Shown here: piece by piece, positions 20,113 to 32,104 of the stretch | How the letters are laid out: every line of letters begins with the position of its first letter | Position numbering within the stretch: position 1 is the first letter of the stretch | The notes under the pieces: model-generated | Databases searched by the model: none | Told to the model about the DNA's origin: nothing | What the model saw: only the letters and a program-made list of their open reading frames with translations | Assembly (NCBI GenBank): GCA_905221605.1 | Contig: CAJNDS010002259.1 | Coordinates: forward strand, 62,001-126,000 | Direction of reading: 5' to 3' | DNA length: 64,000 bases | Source: Symbiodinium natans | Lineage: Eukaryota > Sar > Dinophyceae > Suessiales > Symbiodiniaceae | Position numbers and translations under genes: made by a program

Positions 20113-22750
20113 CTGAGAGTGTCCCTGCTGCAGCATGCGCCGTGCCAGCTGCGCACCAAGCTTCAGCAACCTCTCGCTCAGTCACAATGTCCCAATCGCA
20201 AAAGACAAAGGAGCAGCAGCAATCCCATATTTCACATCTCTACGCATTGCACGGAAAGAGCGCAGCGATCGCCTCCTCATCTACATGTCTCAGTGTCACT
20301 GGGGTCATCAGGAGGTTCAGCAAAGATTAAGCCTTGTGTGGTCTTAATCCCTGGAAGTGTCCCCGCTGCAACATGCCCATGCAGGCAAGACACAAGAGTG
20401 GCAGCAATCCCGCAACTTCACATGCTTCAGTGTTCAACTGACAAGTGCCACACACCACACGGAAAGAGCGCAGCGATCGCCTCCTCATCTACATGTCTCA
20501 GTGCCACTGGAGTCATCAGGAAGTTCAGCAAAGATCAAGCCTTGTGTGGTCTTAATCGCTGGAAGTGTCCCCGCTGCAACATGCCCATGCAGGCAAGACA
20601 CAAGAGTGGCAGCAATCCCGCAACTTCACATGCTTCAGTGTTCAACTGACAAGTGCCACACACCGCACAACGGAAAGAGCGCAGCGATCGCCTCCTCATC
20701 TACATGTCTCAGTGTCACTGGGGTCATCAGGAAGTTCAGCAAAGATTAAGCCTTGTGTGGTCTTAATCCCTGGAAGTGTCCCCGCTGCAACATGCCCATG
20801 CAGGCAAGACACAAGAGTGGCAGCAATCCCGCAACTTCACATGCTTCAGTGTTCAACTGACAAGTGCCACACACCACACGGAAAGAGCGCAGCGATCGCC
20901 TCCTCATCTACATGTCTCAGTGCCACTGGAGTCATCAGGAAGTTCAGCAAAGATTAAGCCTTGTGTGGTCTTAATCGCTGGAAGTGTCCCCGCTGCAACA
21001 TGCCCATGCAGGCAAGACACAAGAGTGGCAGCAATCCCGCAACTTCACATGCTTCAGTGTTCAACTGACAAGTGCCACACACCGCACCACGGAAAGAGCG
21101 CAGCGATCGCCTCCTCATCTACATGTCTCAGTGTCACTGGAGTCATCAGGAATTTCAGCAAAGATTAAGCCTTGTGTGGTCTTAATCCCTGGAAGTGTCC
21201 CCGCTGCAACATGCCCATGCAGGCAAGACACAAGAGTGGCAGCAATCCCGCAACTTCACCACATGTTTCAGTGTTCAACTGACAAGTGCCACACACCGCA
21301 CGGAAAGAGCGCAGCGATCGCCTCCTCATCTACATGTCTCAGTGTCACTGGAGTCATCAGGAATTTCAGCAAAGATTAAGCCTTGTGTGGTCTTAATCCT
21401 TGGAAGTGTCCCCGCTGCAACATGCCCATGCAGCCAGGACACTGCAATCATACAAGACACAGGAGTGGCAGCAATCCCGCAACTTCACATGCTTCAGTGT
21501 TCAACTGACAAGTACCACACACCGCACGGAAAGAGCGCAGCGATCGCCTCATCTACATGTCTCAGTGTCACTGGAGTCATCAGGAATTTCAGCAAAGATT
21601 AAGCCTTGCGTGGTCTTAATCCCTGGAAGTGTCCCGGCTGCAACATGCCCATGCAGGCAAGACACAAGAGTGGCAGCAATCCCGCAACTTCACATGTTTC
21701 AGTGTTCAACTGACAAGTACCACACACTGCACGGAAAGAGCGCAGCGATCGCCTCCTCATCTACATGTCTCAGTGTCACTGGAGTCATCAGGAAGTTCAG
21801 CAAAGATTAAGCCTTGTGTGGTCTTAATCGCTGGAAGTGTCCCCGCTGCAACATGCCCATGCAGGCAAGACACAAGAGTGGCAGCAATCCCGCAACTTCA
21901 CATGCTTCAGTGTTCAACTGACAAGTGCCACACACCACACGGAAAGAGCGCAGCGATCGCCTCCTCATCTACATGTCTCAGTGTCACTGGAGTCATCAGG
22001 AATTTCAGCAAAGATTAAGCCTTGTGTGGTCTTAATCCCTGGAAGTGTCCCCGCTGCAACATGCCCATGCAGCTAGGACACTGCAATCATACAAGACACA
22101 GGAGTGGCAGCAATCCCGCAACTTCACATGTTTCAGTGTTCAACTGACAAGTGCCACACACCGCACGAAAAGAGCGCAGCGATCGCCTCCTCATCTACAT
22201 GTCTCAGTGTCACTGGAGTCATCAGGAAGTTCAGCAAAGATTAAGCCTTGTGTGGTCTTAATCCCTGGAAGTGTCCCCGCTGCAACATGCCCATGCAGGC
22301 AAGACACAAGAGTGGCAGCAATCCCGCAACTTCACATGCTTCAGTGTTCAACTGACAAGTGCCACACACCACACGGAAAGAGCGCAGCGATCGCCTCCTC
22401 ATCTACATGTCTCAGTGTCACTGGAGTCATCAGGAATTTCAGCAAAGATTAAGCCTTGTGTGGTCTTAATCCCTGGAAGTGTCCCCGCTGCAACATGCCC
22501 ATGCAGCCAGGACACTGCAATCATACAAGACACAGGAGTGGCAGCAATCCCGCAACTTCACCACATGTTCAGTGTTCAACTGACAAGTGCCACACACCGC
22601 ACGGAAAGAGCGCAGCGATCGCCTCCTCATCTACATGTCTCAGTGTCACTGGAGTCATCAGGAAGTTCAGCAAAGATTAGGCTTTGTCTGGTCTTCATCC
22701 CTGGGTGTGCCTTGGCACTGTGCCACTTCTCTACATGCCCCTGTCTGAGC
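20113..22750. repeat. 208-bp tandem satellite, about eleven near-identical units plus degenerate ends
   Basis: Taking GGAAGTGTCC as the unit start, units begin at 20353, 20561, 20772, 20980, 21191, 21402, 21625, 21833, 22041, 22267 and 22475. Lengths are 208, 211, 208, 211, 211, 223, 208, 208, 226 and 208. A diverged copy precedes (about 20113-20350) and a decayed one follows (after 22690). Units at 20353 and 20772 share TGCCACTGG and AATCGCTGG and alternate with another type, so a two-unit higher-order repeat exists there. Three units carry an 18-bp insertion around CACTGCAATCATACAAGA. Each full unit contains the palindrome GCGATCGC. The array starts about 180 bp upstream of the ATG at 19932. 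The plus strand shows staggered frames of about 130 codons because 208 is not divisible by three; these are not taken as genes. Confidence 0.95.
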
Positions 22751-23520
22751 GCACTGTGACCTGACCGTGTGTCTTCCACACTGATAAGGTTCTACAGACA
22801 CACGAGCAGCAGTCGTTCAGGATGTTCCTGGTGCTCCATGTAGTCCAAATGGCTTTGCACGATTGCTTAGGTTACCGAACGTTACCTTCTGCCCAAACCC
22901 TCGCTCCGGATTGCTGCCCTTTTCTTCCCTAAGCACTGGACCGGAGTGACTATCACCGCTTGCAGCGCTTGGCAGCAGGTGCCAGGGACGAGTCCTCAGC
23001 ACCGGCTACGAGCCGGTGAAAGACCTGGCAAGTGGAGCCCCATGCAGATGCGGCAGGGTACATCCATTGGCAAGTTACGTTGGGCTGTGGAGCTCCGAGC
23101 CCCAAACTGAATTTGGGACAGTGCATACTAAAACAAGGCCTCTCCAGGCATTGCTGAGATGCTTGGCACACAACATACGATCACCGCACGGAAGCTTTGC
23201 CAGAAGCTGCCAGAAAGGAAAGGATGTTGAAGTGATGCTTTGGATGCTGCAAACTGTTGCTCGATGCTCCGTTCACATTCTGTTCACATATACCCACTGT
23301 GCAGCACACCCAACGTCAGGCGAAGAAGCCCGTTTTTGCTCGAACGCTGTGCTTTGGAGAACTGTTGCTCACTTCTCGCCAGTCTGTACTTGTGGAGTAT
23401 TGAGTATTGTGGAGTGCTTCTGAGGGCAGCGACGTCCACCACAGAAGCAGGATCATGTCTCGAGTGTCTTGAGCAAGGCTGAGAGATGCGGAATTTACAA
23501 GGAGCATGAGATTGACTGAA
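22751..23520. other. No gene recognised
   Basis: No supported exon on either strand. The interval flanks the satellite and ends at the terminal exon of the next gene. Confidence 0.4.
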
Positions 23521-23526
23521 AGAGTC

Positions 23527-24035
23527 TCAGGACCAAGCCGCATCCAAGGAGTACGTCAGAGACTTGTAGCTCTCATCCGCTTCTTGGGCTCTCCACACCT
23601 GTTTTAGTGAGGCACATGTCGCAGTCTTCGAAAGCGGGCGAGAGCGGACATTAGCATCGGGCACGAGAGATGAGTGCCCCGCCATCTCATTGAGCCCTCC
23701 CGGGGTCTGCTCTTCCACGAGCTGCCACCAAAAGGGGGGGAGACGTGTTCGTTCGGCAGCTGTTTTGGTCTTCTCATTTGGGGCTTGCTTCCACACTTCG
23801 AGCAGAGCCGTGCCTTTGCGAAGGTGCTTGCCTGAGGAAGCACGTGTGAGCTCTTTCTCAGCTTGTGCAAGCAAGACGTATTCTCAGATGGGAAAGCTAT
23901 CTGGGGGGCGGGGGGGGCGGTTTACGTGCGCTCAAACGTCCCAGGCCTCTGCCTCGCGGCTGTCCGCGGCAAAGGTGGCAAACGTTGCCCCAACCCACGC
24001 CGCGGCGTCCTCCTGTGGAGATGTTGAGAGATGCT
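23527..24035 (-). CDS. Unidentified protein, two terminal exons
   Basis: An exon near 23930-24020 reads EDAAAWVGATFATFAADSRE after a CAG acceptor. A second, near 23527-23880, reads LAQAEKELTRASSGKHLRKG, RLPPFWWQLVEEQTPGG and ends YSLDAAWS with a stop. The composition is protein-like and distinct from the flanks, with charged helices at the start. No family recognised. Confidence 0.4.
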
Positions 24036-24061
24036 ACAAGCCATAGCTTGGGGTTTGAGGT

Positions 24062-25500
24062 TTATGGCAGTTCGCGGAGTCTGTAAGAGTGACTAAACAC
24101 TGCCTCACGACTCGGTCCTCTGCCACACCGTTCGAAGAGAGCCATTGCTGTGCAGTTAGCTGCCTCTTGTAGAAGTCTCCCATCAGAGTCGTGACACAGA
24201 GAAGCCTCCAAACACCACACCAGCAAGAACCGCATCTCGGAATCTCGACATTTCAGTATTGCCCACTCTGATGCTCTGGCCTTTTGAACTCCGCTTCGCT
24301 CTCCACGGGAACACACTTCCCACAGGTCCCAAACAGGGCCTCCCGGAGGCTTCCGAAGCACGCCCCCGGCTCTCTCTGTCGCTCTCTTTGCTCGGCTCCG
24401 AGCGTGTCTAAACAAGCCCTGGACTACTTAACAAGTCTTAGCAAAGTGCTGCGATGGCCTGTGCCCAGGGCCTTGGCGGGGTTAGCAGTGTGGATCCAGA
24501 GCGCCTGCGACCAAGATTTCTGGAGCTCATTTCTGCCACTGCTAGAGATCCCAGCCAGTCCACCTGGCCACTGCAGGCAGTGGGATCGCGCTGACACAAT
24601 CCGAAGCTGGGGAAGACAGCTCCTTGCGCTTTATCCGCTTCAGCCCGCTCACACTCTTTCAAATATTTACGCCAATTTACGCGGGCAAGTATCAAGAAAA
24701 TCGTCCTGCAGCTTCTTTGGCAGGAGTCCAGCCACCAGTGTCACGACCTTCTGCCTGAACAGAATCGAAATCACAGCGCAGCCAAGACATCGCAGCACGA
24801 GGCCGGAGCCCTTCTCGGAAAACGAGGCCCTTCATGACCTGCGGGGGACATTGCGGGACCCTAGCTGGAGCTCTGCCACAGGACTGCTTTCTTCGATGCT
24901 TTGGTGCTTTTGCCCGGGGGGGGGGGGGTTCTGATTTGTGCATTTTGCTGGCAGCTTTGTCTGTCTCTTGAAGCCTGGAAGATAGTGTTCGGGGAAGAAG
25001 CATGCGCACGTGCGCACGTTGGACTGAGGGCTGTCCTCAGAGAGGCCGTGCCCAACACATTGTCGTACCCTCTCCTATGTCGTGCCTCTCAGTTTGATTC
25101 TGCCTCCCTCCTTACAGAGATTTCACATTGGTACCTTCAGCCACACTTCTGCTCTGGCTAATCCGTTGACTTCATGGTGCCCCATGTAAGACTTGAGATC
25201 ACGACGTGCGCCAACGCGCTCTCTGCGCAACGAAAGCTGGTGCCATGAGATGTTGATCCCGGGCCTCGTTAACTTGCTTGAAAAGCACAGCCACGATGAC
25301 GCATTCGACCGAGTCGACGACCTTCGGTTCCAGTGTATACTCATGTTAAGAAAATACTGTTTTCCACATGCATACCTACTGGTAACCGGCTGTGACACGA
25401 AACGCACAAACAAGTCACTTGGCCTCCTGGTTGCTCTTTGCGATCACCACGTGGCTTGGGAAGTCGCCGGCAAGCTCTGCTGCCTCCAAGGCGTCCGCTA
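24062..25500 (-). CDS. Unidentified protein, several candidate exons
   Basis: Candidate exons in coding order: about 25430-25500 (LADALEAAELAGDFPSHVVI), about 25250-25345 (YTLEPKVVDSVECVIVAVLF), about 24740-24870 (VMKGLVFREGLRPRAAMSWL), about 24440-24660, and a terminal exon 24062-24400 that reads RFLLVWCLEASLCHDSDGRL and stops after SYRLRELP. The pieces have coding-like composition but no recognised domain. A run of 13 G at 24916-24928 lies between two of them. Whether they form one gene is not established. Confidence 0.33.
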
Positions 25501-25504
25501 ACAC

Positions 25505-26290
25505 ATGCTTACCACACATTCACACACCACACAATCACACGAAGCACACAACTTCACAATACTGTCCACACTTGTCCGCACCTTCGCAGCTCCTCGGGGT
25601 GACAGAACCACCCTGCACCGGCACGAGCATCACAAGGCACCCTCTCAGGACATCTAAACCGACATCCTTCTATCACTTATTTTCCCAGTGCCTCATCAGT
25701 TGCATTCTATATACTTGCATTTTCTTGTCCTCCCTGAATGTGCCTGGGCGTCGGCTCCGGCAAGCCGGGGCCGGGAGTCAAGAGCCCACGAATCACGGAG
25801 GAGCCTGCAGGGATTCGGCGGGGATTTCGTATCTCACTTTGGCATGCAAGCATTTATAGTCCATATGTACATGTGTACATCATATACATATATTCACATT
25901 GCATGTACTTGCAGCATTGCATACCAATGTTGTTGAGGGTGTGCCGGGGGTCTCCAGGGCCTATGGTACCGACCCCGACCAGGCCGAGGGTAGCTGGAAG
26001 CACGTCGGGCGCGGTTTGAGGCATGGCCTGGCACCAAAGGCATCGGCCGAATTGACGACTCTGCTCTCCAACTGCAGCTCGCTGGGCCTCGCTGCGCCTC
26101 ACTGCGCCTCGCTCACGCAAAGGGACGCTCGAAAACAACGACGCGGAGTGAGCGGGCGGGTGTGATGTGCCGTCTTAAGGTACATCTTGCATACAAAGCC
26201 TTACAAAGCACTGCCTTGTGAACACTCTCACTGCACATGTTGCACTGCTGTATTGCATTCAACACAGCATACGCAGAGACCTTTTGCTTG
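25505..26290. other. No clear gene; short AT-rich dinucleotide stretch
   Basis: One weak minus-strand piece near 25940-26080 (MPQTAPDVLPATLGLVGVGT) was seen but has no recognised homology. Around 25855-25915 the sequence is ATAT/ACAT-rich. Confidence 0.3.
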
Positions 26291-26298
26291 CAGCAAAG

Positions 26299-29200
26299 TC
26301 AGACCGAAGGGTCGCAGGCCACCAAGCGGTAGACATACCAAGCCTCCACTGAGTCCTCGGCCCATGGCCTTTCGCATTCGCACCTTTCGCACCCTGGCTT
26401 CGCCATAGGGCGGTGAGACACGGGACTCATGGGACGCTTCCGAAAGCGTTGCCCTGTACATGGAATGGCCCCACCCCATTGGGCCACGGCCAAGGCTGCG
26501 CGATGAGCCAAACCAAGGAGCTCATGCAAGACTGGGCTCCTCAAGGCTCTGGCTGGGGAAAGGCCAGCGAGCAGCGCGCTGCCAGCCCGTTGCGCCAGGG
26601 CAAAGCGGCGCAACAAGGCTTCAGGGGGCGGTGGGCCCTTGAGCTTCTTCCGATCGCGGCGGAAGCGCCAGCGTGGTAGGCAGTCCGATGCAGACCAGCG
26701 CACCTTCAGTGCCTTCGGTGTCGATCCGGGTGCCTCGCCGGCTGGCTTGCTGGCAAGCTCGACCTGCAGGCGAAGAGTGCTCTCTGCAGTGGACGCCGCC
26801 CGGCGGAAGTGGCCCAAAGCACGGGTCCGCAGCTTCTGGTTGAAGCCGGGCATGGAGTCTTTGAGGTCTTTGGGGTCGCGCTTTGATAGTTTTAGCCCAA
26901 GGGACCGCAGCACCAGGAATAGTCGAGCGAAGCGGGTAGGGGCCTCCGCCTCCACACCTCCTCGGCCCCGCCAGCCTCGCCCTCGGCGGGCCTGCAGTTG
27001 GGCTGAGAGCCTCAGCAAGGGCCGCCAGTCGATGGACCAGAACCACCGCCACTCGAGAAGCAGCTCTGATGGCCTCATCGCCGTCGATGTGTGGGCACGG
27101 AGTGTGCGAACTGTGCTATTAGAATTGCAGCGAGTGCAGTGTGATCCGTCTGCGACGCAAGCCGAGGCCAGCTTCCGCGAGAACTTGTAGAACACCACGT
27201 TCAGGCGCGGGTCTCCACGCCAGGCCGCCAGCCGAGGCACAAAGTGGTCGGCGGAAGCGTGCATCTGCCAGTCCAGAAAACCTGGGCTTTGCTTCCCGAG
27301 CTCTGCATGCTCTGCTTTCTTATGGCCCTCCGACCATTCCTGAATTGAATTCAACCCCGGGCTCTCTGGATCCAGGCGCTCAGACAGGTGCGTGCGAGCA
27401 CCCCCTGTGGCATTCAGATCCATCAGAGCGCTCAGCACGGTTGCATTGATCTTTGGGTCCGTGAGCCAAGATGGGATGATGCACTCCTTGTATCGATGGT
27501 CGGCGTTGATACAGAATGCACCGGGCAGCTCTTGGGCGTTGTTGGTCCGCCAGACCCGGAAGAGGCCGCCACAGCCGCCGGTGACCCAGAGCAGGCCGGG
27601 CCTGACGAGGCCATAGGTCTCGTGCACTGCGCAGTGCACGGCCTGCTTGCCTCGGTACTGGACAAGGTAGGCGTGGTGCCCAACAAGCGCTGCAGGCTCC
27701 CCGCTGCCGTCCGCATTGTGCACGTCTTCGCGGCTCCATGGATCCAAGGCTGCCCAGGTACCTGCACGGCGCCGCAAGACCAGGAGCTCGTCCTTTTGCC
27801 CACCGTAGGCCAATCCTGCAAAGAGCCGGAGCTCCCTGGCAGCCCCTTTGTCCGGGCGAAAGCCCAAAGGCTGGAACAGCTGCCGCACTTCTTTTGCGGA
27901 GCGAGGGTTTGGCCCCGAGCCACCCCAGAGGATCACGATGCCGAGCTCAGCATGTCGCACCAAGTTCATCAGAAACGTCGGCTCTTTGGAGCGCGGAATG
28001 AATTGGCCAACCCCAAGGCTCAAAACCCAGTCTGCTGACCCGAAGGACACCGTGAGCACGCCCAGGTTCTCCAGCAGCGAGTGAGGCAGAGCTACCCTAC
28101 CGGATGCCCCTCGAGCACTCGGCCAGGTCTTGCGCCGCAAATACCTGAGCCCATAGAAGAAGGATGGCCGCGTCCCGTTGTAAGGATCCTCACCCTGGCT
28201 GGATGCCATCCGCCATACCGTGCCGATAGGCGGATGGCTCACCCCCATACCATACCCGACACAGCGAACGTCGCTGCAACAAATGTGCCGCAGAAGTGCA
28301 ACTGAGTGGTGCCCCCCAGTTCCCTCCATCTTGAGGCCAACACTGAGTATAAGGTTTGCATCCTCCTCTTCCGTTGGGTCATCAGGTGCCTCAAAACTGC
28401 AACCACTGGCCTGGTCTCCGTCTGCCGCAGTCTCGATTTGCGAGAGGAAGAGGTCCATGGTGCCATCGACCCCGTCCACACTGACCCCCTCCGGGATCAG
28501 GGACAAAAATCCCTCGGCTTCGCTTGTGCGAATACCTGGAAGGTCCAGTGGCTCCGTGAGGTCCCACACAAGACTGCTCTTGGGAAGTGTCCGACGTACG
28601 ACCACGTCCCCGTCGACGCCGATAGCCACCAAACCCCATCGCTCGAAGAGCTCGACGTAGCTGCCACGGCCGCAGCCCATGTCCAGGACCCGGGCGGGGC
28701 GGGCGGGGCGCCCCGCCAGCTGGAAGATGCGTGGACCGCTGGATCGGCGAGCCGCGCGGTCCACGTCGTCGCGGAAAAACCGGGCCAGGCGCACCGCGAA
28801 CTGGCCATCAAAGTCCGCATTCACGGCCGAGCCCGTCAAGAAGTAGTCCATGTTGAACTGTTCGTAAAAAGCCGGATCACTCTCCACATATCCATGGGCA
28901 TGCCGTGCCGGGGTCAGATCACAGTAGTTGCTCCGGGGCCTCCGACAGGGTGCCACCTTATTGAAACAAATACCTTGCAGCTTTCGAAGTTGGATGACTT
29001 CGGTCCGAGATCTCAAGAACGACTCCAACAGGTTCTCCGTGTACAGATTCTCGCATGTCTCGCGCGAGCCTCGGAGTTGAGGGATACTACACGTCACCAA
29101 ACATAACTACAGCATCACAGCAACACCACTGCAACATCACTGCAACATCACTGCAACCATCTGCTACAGCTACGTCGTCGGATGCAGATGCAGTGTCTTA

Positions 29201-29760
29201 CACAACTGTAAAGGGTCAAAGGGGCGGATAGTCGCGTGCTCAACACACCAGGGCGGAGCTGCTTTCAGGCTCCAGCTCTCCCGCGGGCTCAGCAGAAAAC
29301 GGAAGAGGCCCCCGAAGACGACGCGCATGTGCGCCCAGGAGCCCAGGAGGAACTGATCCTCCACCACTCCCTGCCAGGTCTTGTTGGTGGAGTTATGACT
29401 CTTGACTGGAGAGATAACGCATACATACATTTAATGTAATGTATATGCATATATAGAGAGAGATGTATGTATACAATATATATATATGTACAGATTATGT
29501 CCATTCATATGTGTATGAAATTTGATTTGTATCTATTTGTTTGATTTATCGGGCCTGGATGGGCATTGGCACCCAGTTGGACAGCACGAAAGGGGGAGCC
29601 AGCCCCTCGAGGTCTTCGCGTGAGATCATGGAGTGCCACTCCACGTCAGGTCTGCTCCTGGCTGCCCAGCGATAGCCCCAAGAACCATCCTCGACAGGGA
29701 TGCTCGCACAAGTCGCATCGTCACAACTCTACAAAGGCAACATACAATGACCCAGGCAGA
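26299..29760 (-). CDS. Large SAM-dependent methyltransferase-like protein
   Basis: The main exon stays open for over 930 codons (26299-29100). After an N-terminal segment it has YEQFNMDYFLTGSAVNADFD and then the SAM-binding motif I, RVLDMGCGRGSYVELFE, with an acidic motif II (VAIGVDGD). The second half of the fold follows a variable insert: GVLTVSFGSADWVLSLGVGQ, then EPTFLMNLVRHAELGIVILW. This matches class I methyltransferases with split cores seen in algae. No ATG precedes this domain in the main exon, so upstream exons are needed. Candidates are 29190-29400 (WQGVVEDQFLLGSWAHMRVV) and 29570-29740 (EDLEGLAPPFVLSNWVPMPI). The last third is very basic and Arg-rich and may be partly intron read-through. 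The substrate is unknown. Confidence 0.6.
29440..29500. repeat. AT-rich microsatellite
   Basis: TATATG/GTATACAATATATAT-type tract within a presumed intron between two upstream exons of the methyltransferase gene. Confidence 0.7.
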
Positions 29761-29764
29761 TTGC

Positions 29765-31385
29765 GGCCCCCCTTTATCCCCCAACATCAGGCAACCCTTA
29801 CCGTACGAACCCCCAAAAGGGTACCCCTGCCCTATTGCCACTCCTGTCCATCAGCCTCCCTGGCTTTCTCCTGCAAGTGGTGCACGCACTGGGCCAACTG
29901 CCTCCAGGCGCTTCAAGACTCAGCGGTTGTCATGCTAGAAGAACTTTGCTCAGGTCGACATGGGACTTTCTTCAAACACATTTAGCCCTAAACCCGAATC
30001 CTTTGCTTCCATTCTCACGGGGCTTTGGAGACAAAGACTGCCGGCGAGCTCACTTTCCAGTTGGGGCTCCCGAGAGACGAATATATTTATCTTATCAATG
30101 TCAGCCCTGCGTTTATTCTATTCATCCTAATAATAAAATATTCGCGCTGATTCTGATTGAGGGTCGGAGGCTGCATGCGGGCTGGCTTTGCGGATAGTTC
30201 CGTGCCCGGTATTCCCTCTCTTTTCGCGCGCCTTGCAGGCAGCAGGGTGTTCTTCAAGCGCTCGTAGTCGAAGTACCGATGGCCTGCCTCGCTGAAAACA
30301 AAGTTTTCCATCCAAAGCCGCTCTTCTGGTGCCTGGTCGTGTTCACAGGGAGGCGAGGAATCTGAGGTTCAACTGGCTCTTCGAGATTCCAAGACGATTC
30401 TGCAGCTCGACTGGAAAGTTCCCGTTGTTGGCCCCGCGCAGCGAAAAAAAAACACAAACAAACGACAAATCGAGAAAGAATGCTTCGAAAAGGGCACTAA
30501 TTATGGCAAAAACCAGTGCTATTAACGGCAAAAGTGTCAAAGCAGACAACCAGGTGACCGACAGGGCATAACATGTCATGTGTGTGAAGGCACAACTCCG
30601 CCGTGCAGCGCGGCATTATGAAGAGGCACTCTGTGTAAGTTCACGCTACTGCACGCTGGTTCGAGGTAAGCCATCAGGAACGTGAAGCTTGGTGCGTGCA
30701 TGCATGTGTCTGTGGGCCCACAGGGCAACGACAGTTCCGCCAATGGGCTTGACACTGTTTAACCAGGGCTCCGGTGGTGAGCAAAGGTTTACGCAAGCTG
30801 CTGTTGAATGCACTGCAACATGCGATCGAGAAAAGCTCGGCAACTGTGCGAGGAAGCGCAGACAGAATGAGAATTGCTGCGGCATATCACGCTGACAACG
30901 AGCAAGTTACCTGGAGCGTAGCTGGTGCACAATGGACAAACAAACCGGAAGCAGAGAACCGCTTGCAGAACCATGGAGTCACAAGGGCAACGCAAACACA
31001 CACGTTTCCAGCTCAACACGGCAAAACGAGAAAGCGACGAAAACCAGCATCTTGAGCTTTTCATTGTAGACGCTTTACGCCATGGGTTCTTTTTTGCACT
31101 TAACTTTATGCTTGCACGTGAGTAGGCGCTGCAACACGAAGGAAGCGAAAACGACAGAAAGCGAATAACGAATTTCGGTTTTACATTTTTGAGCCCGCTA
31201 CACTCACACGCCAAGCCCGATTTGCCCAAAATCACGAAGAAAGAAGCGAAAGCAGCAAAACGCGAAAGACAAAATTCCGGCTTCGTGCGTTTATGCCTTT
31301 TCGCCTTTCCATGGGGACCACGCGGCCAAGGAGGAAGGAAGCGGAAACGGCAAAGCAGTAAATAACGAAATTCCGGCTGCATGCT
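29765..31385. other. Non-coding stretch with degenerate A-rich repeats of about 100 bp
   Basis: No exon recognised. From about 31010 to 31390 four diverged copies of a unit built around GAAGCGAAAACG and AACGAAATTCCGG recur at roughly 100-bp spacing. A weaker copy lies near 30465-30545. Base composition is more AT-rich than the genes around it. Confidence 0.5.
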
Positions 31386-31389
31386 GCGC

Positions 31390-32100
31390 TTAAACGCTTT
31401 TACGCGCCAGACTTGCGCAGGGACCCGCCATGCAAAGCAACGGTGCCAAGCTTACGGGAAAATGGAAGGTATGCCATGCCTCCAGCTCTTCGGGAAGGCA
31501 GAGAGCCTCTGAACAGTTTGGGACGAGGAAGGATCTACAGGGATTCAGTAGTTGAAAAATCTTGTTTGCAGCTTCTTTTCCCGCCTGCATGTAGACGTCT
31601 GCTCCACCATAGAACGCAAAGCGAGAGGCCACGTGGATAAGCTCCTGGCCGGCGAAGCCGATGCTTCAGACGGGGCTTTGACTCTGAAGTTCGCAGCTCC
31701 TGCGCCTTCGGGCACTCCTGTCAGAGCATTCACGGGAGAATGAGATCGCAGATCAGATTGCAATAGATGGCATGAGCAAGGAGCGGCATGTGCCTCTTCT
31801 GGCACAGCTAGGATGACATCAGCTGTGGCAAAGGGCCTCATGAAAACCTGCCAGAAAATCGGAACCGGCGCCACAGAAACCAAGCAAAAGCTGGGGGGCC
31901 TGAAAGAAGCTCAGCAAGTCTGTGGCATTGCAAATGCCTGTGGCGCCAGAGCATCTACGAAAGTTCCAAGCGGTAAAAGATGCCATCTTCTGAGGGCCTC
32001 TGAGCTGGCCCACCATGCACACGCCGATGTCGCGAGCATAGGCTTTCTCCCCAAGGATGGGCACGAGCAGCACGAACAGAAGCGCTGCGACTCTCCACAT
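31390..32100 (-). CDS. Signal-peptide protein, possibly a lumenal glycosyltransferase
   Basis: The ATG at 32098-32100 opens a clear signal peptide, MWRVAALLFVLLVPILGEKA, followed by RDIGVCMVGQLRG. An I-x-VC-x-x-GQLR start to the mature part is seen in several families of secreted glycan-modifying enzymes in algae. A later exon near 31440-31670 reads GFAGQELIHVASRFAFYGGA and MQAGKEAANKIFQLLN. The middle exon is not resolved. The predicted product is short, so it may be incomplete. The catalytic assignment is inference. Confidence 0.45.
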
Positions 32101-32104
32101 GTCT

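Noticed and set aside
20353-22690. GCGATCGC palindromes as a sign of cyanobacterial DNA
   Set aside because: The octamer recurs only because it is part of the tandem unit; the surrounding genes have eukaryotic introns.
20113-22750. Reading the satellite as a CRISPR-like array
   Set aside because: Units are contiguous and nearly identical along their whole length; there are no unique spacers, and the genome is eukaryotic.
20119-22759. Staggered plus-strand frames of about 130 codons in the satellite
   Set aside because: They arise because the 208-bp unit is not a multiple of three; each repeats the previous one in another frame. No consistent product.
24438-24700. Possible parvulin-type isomerase
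   Set aside because: A Gly-rich, basic stretch suggested it, but the family's core blocks are absent.
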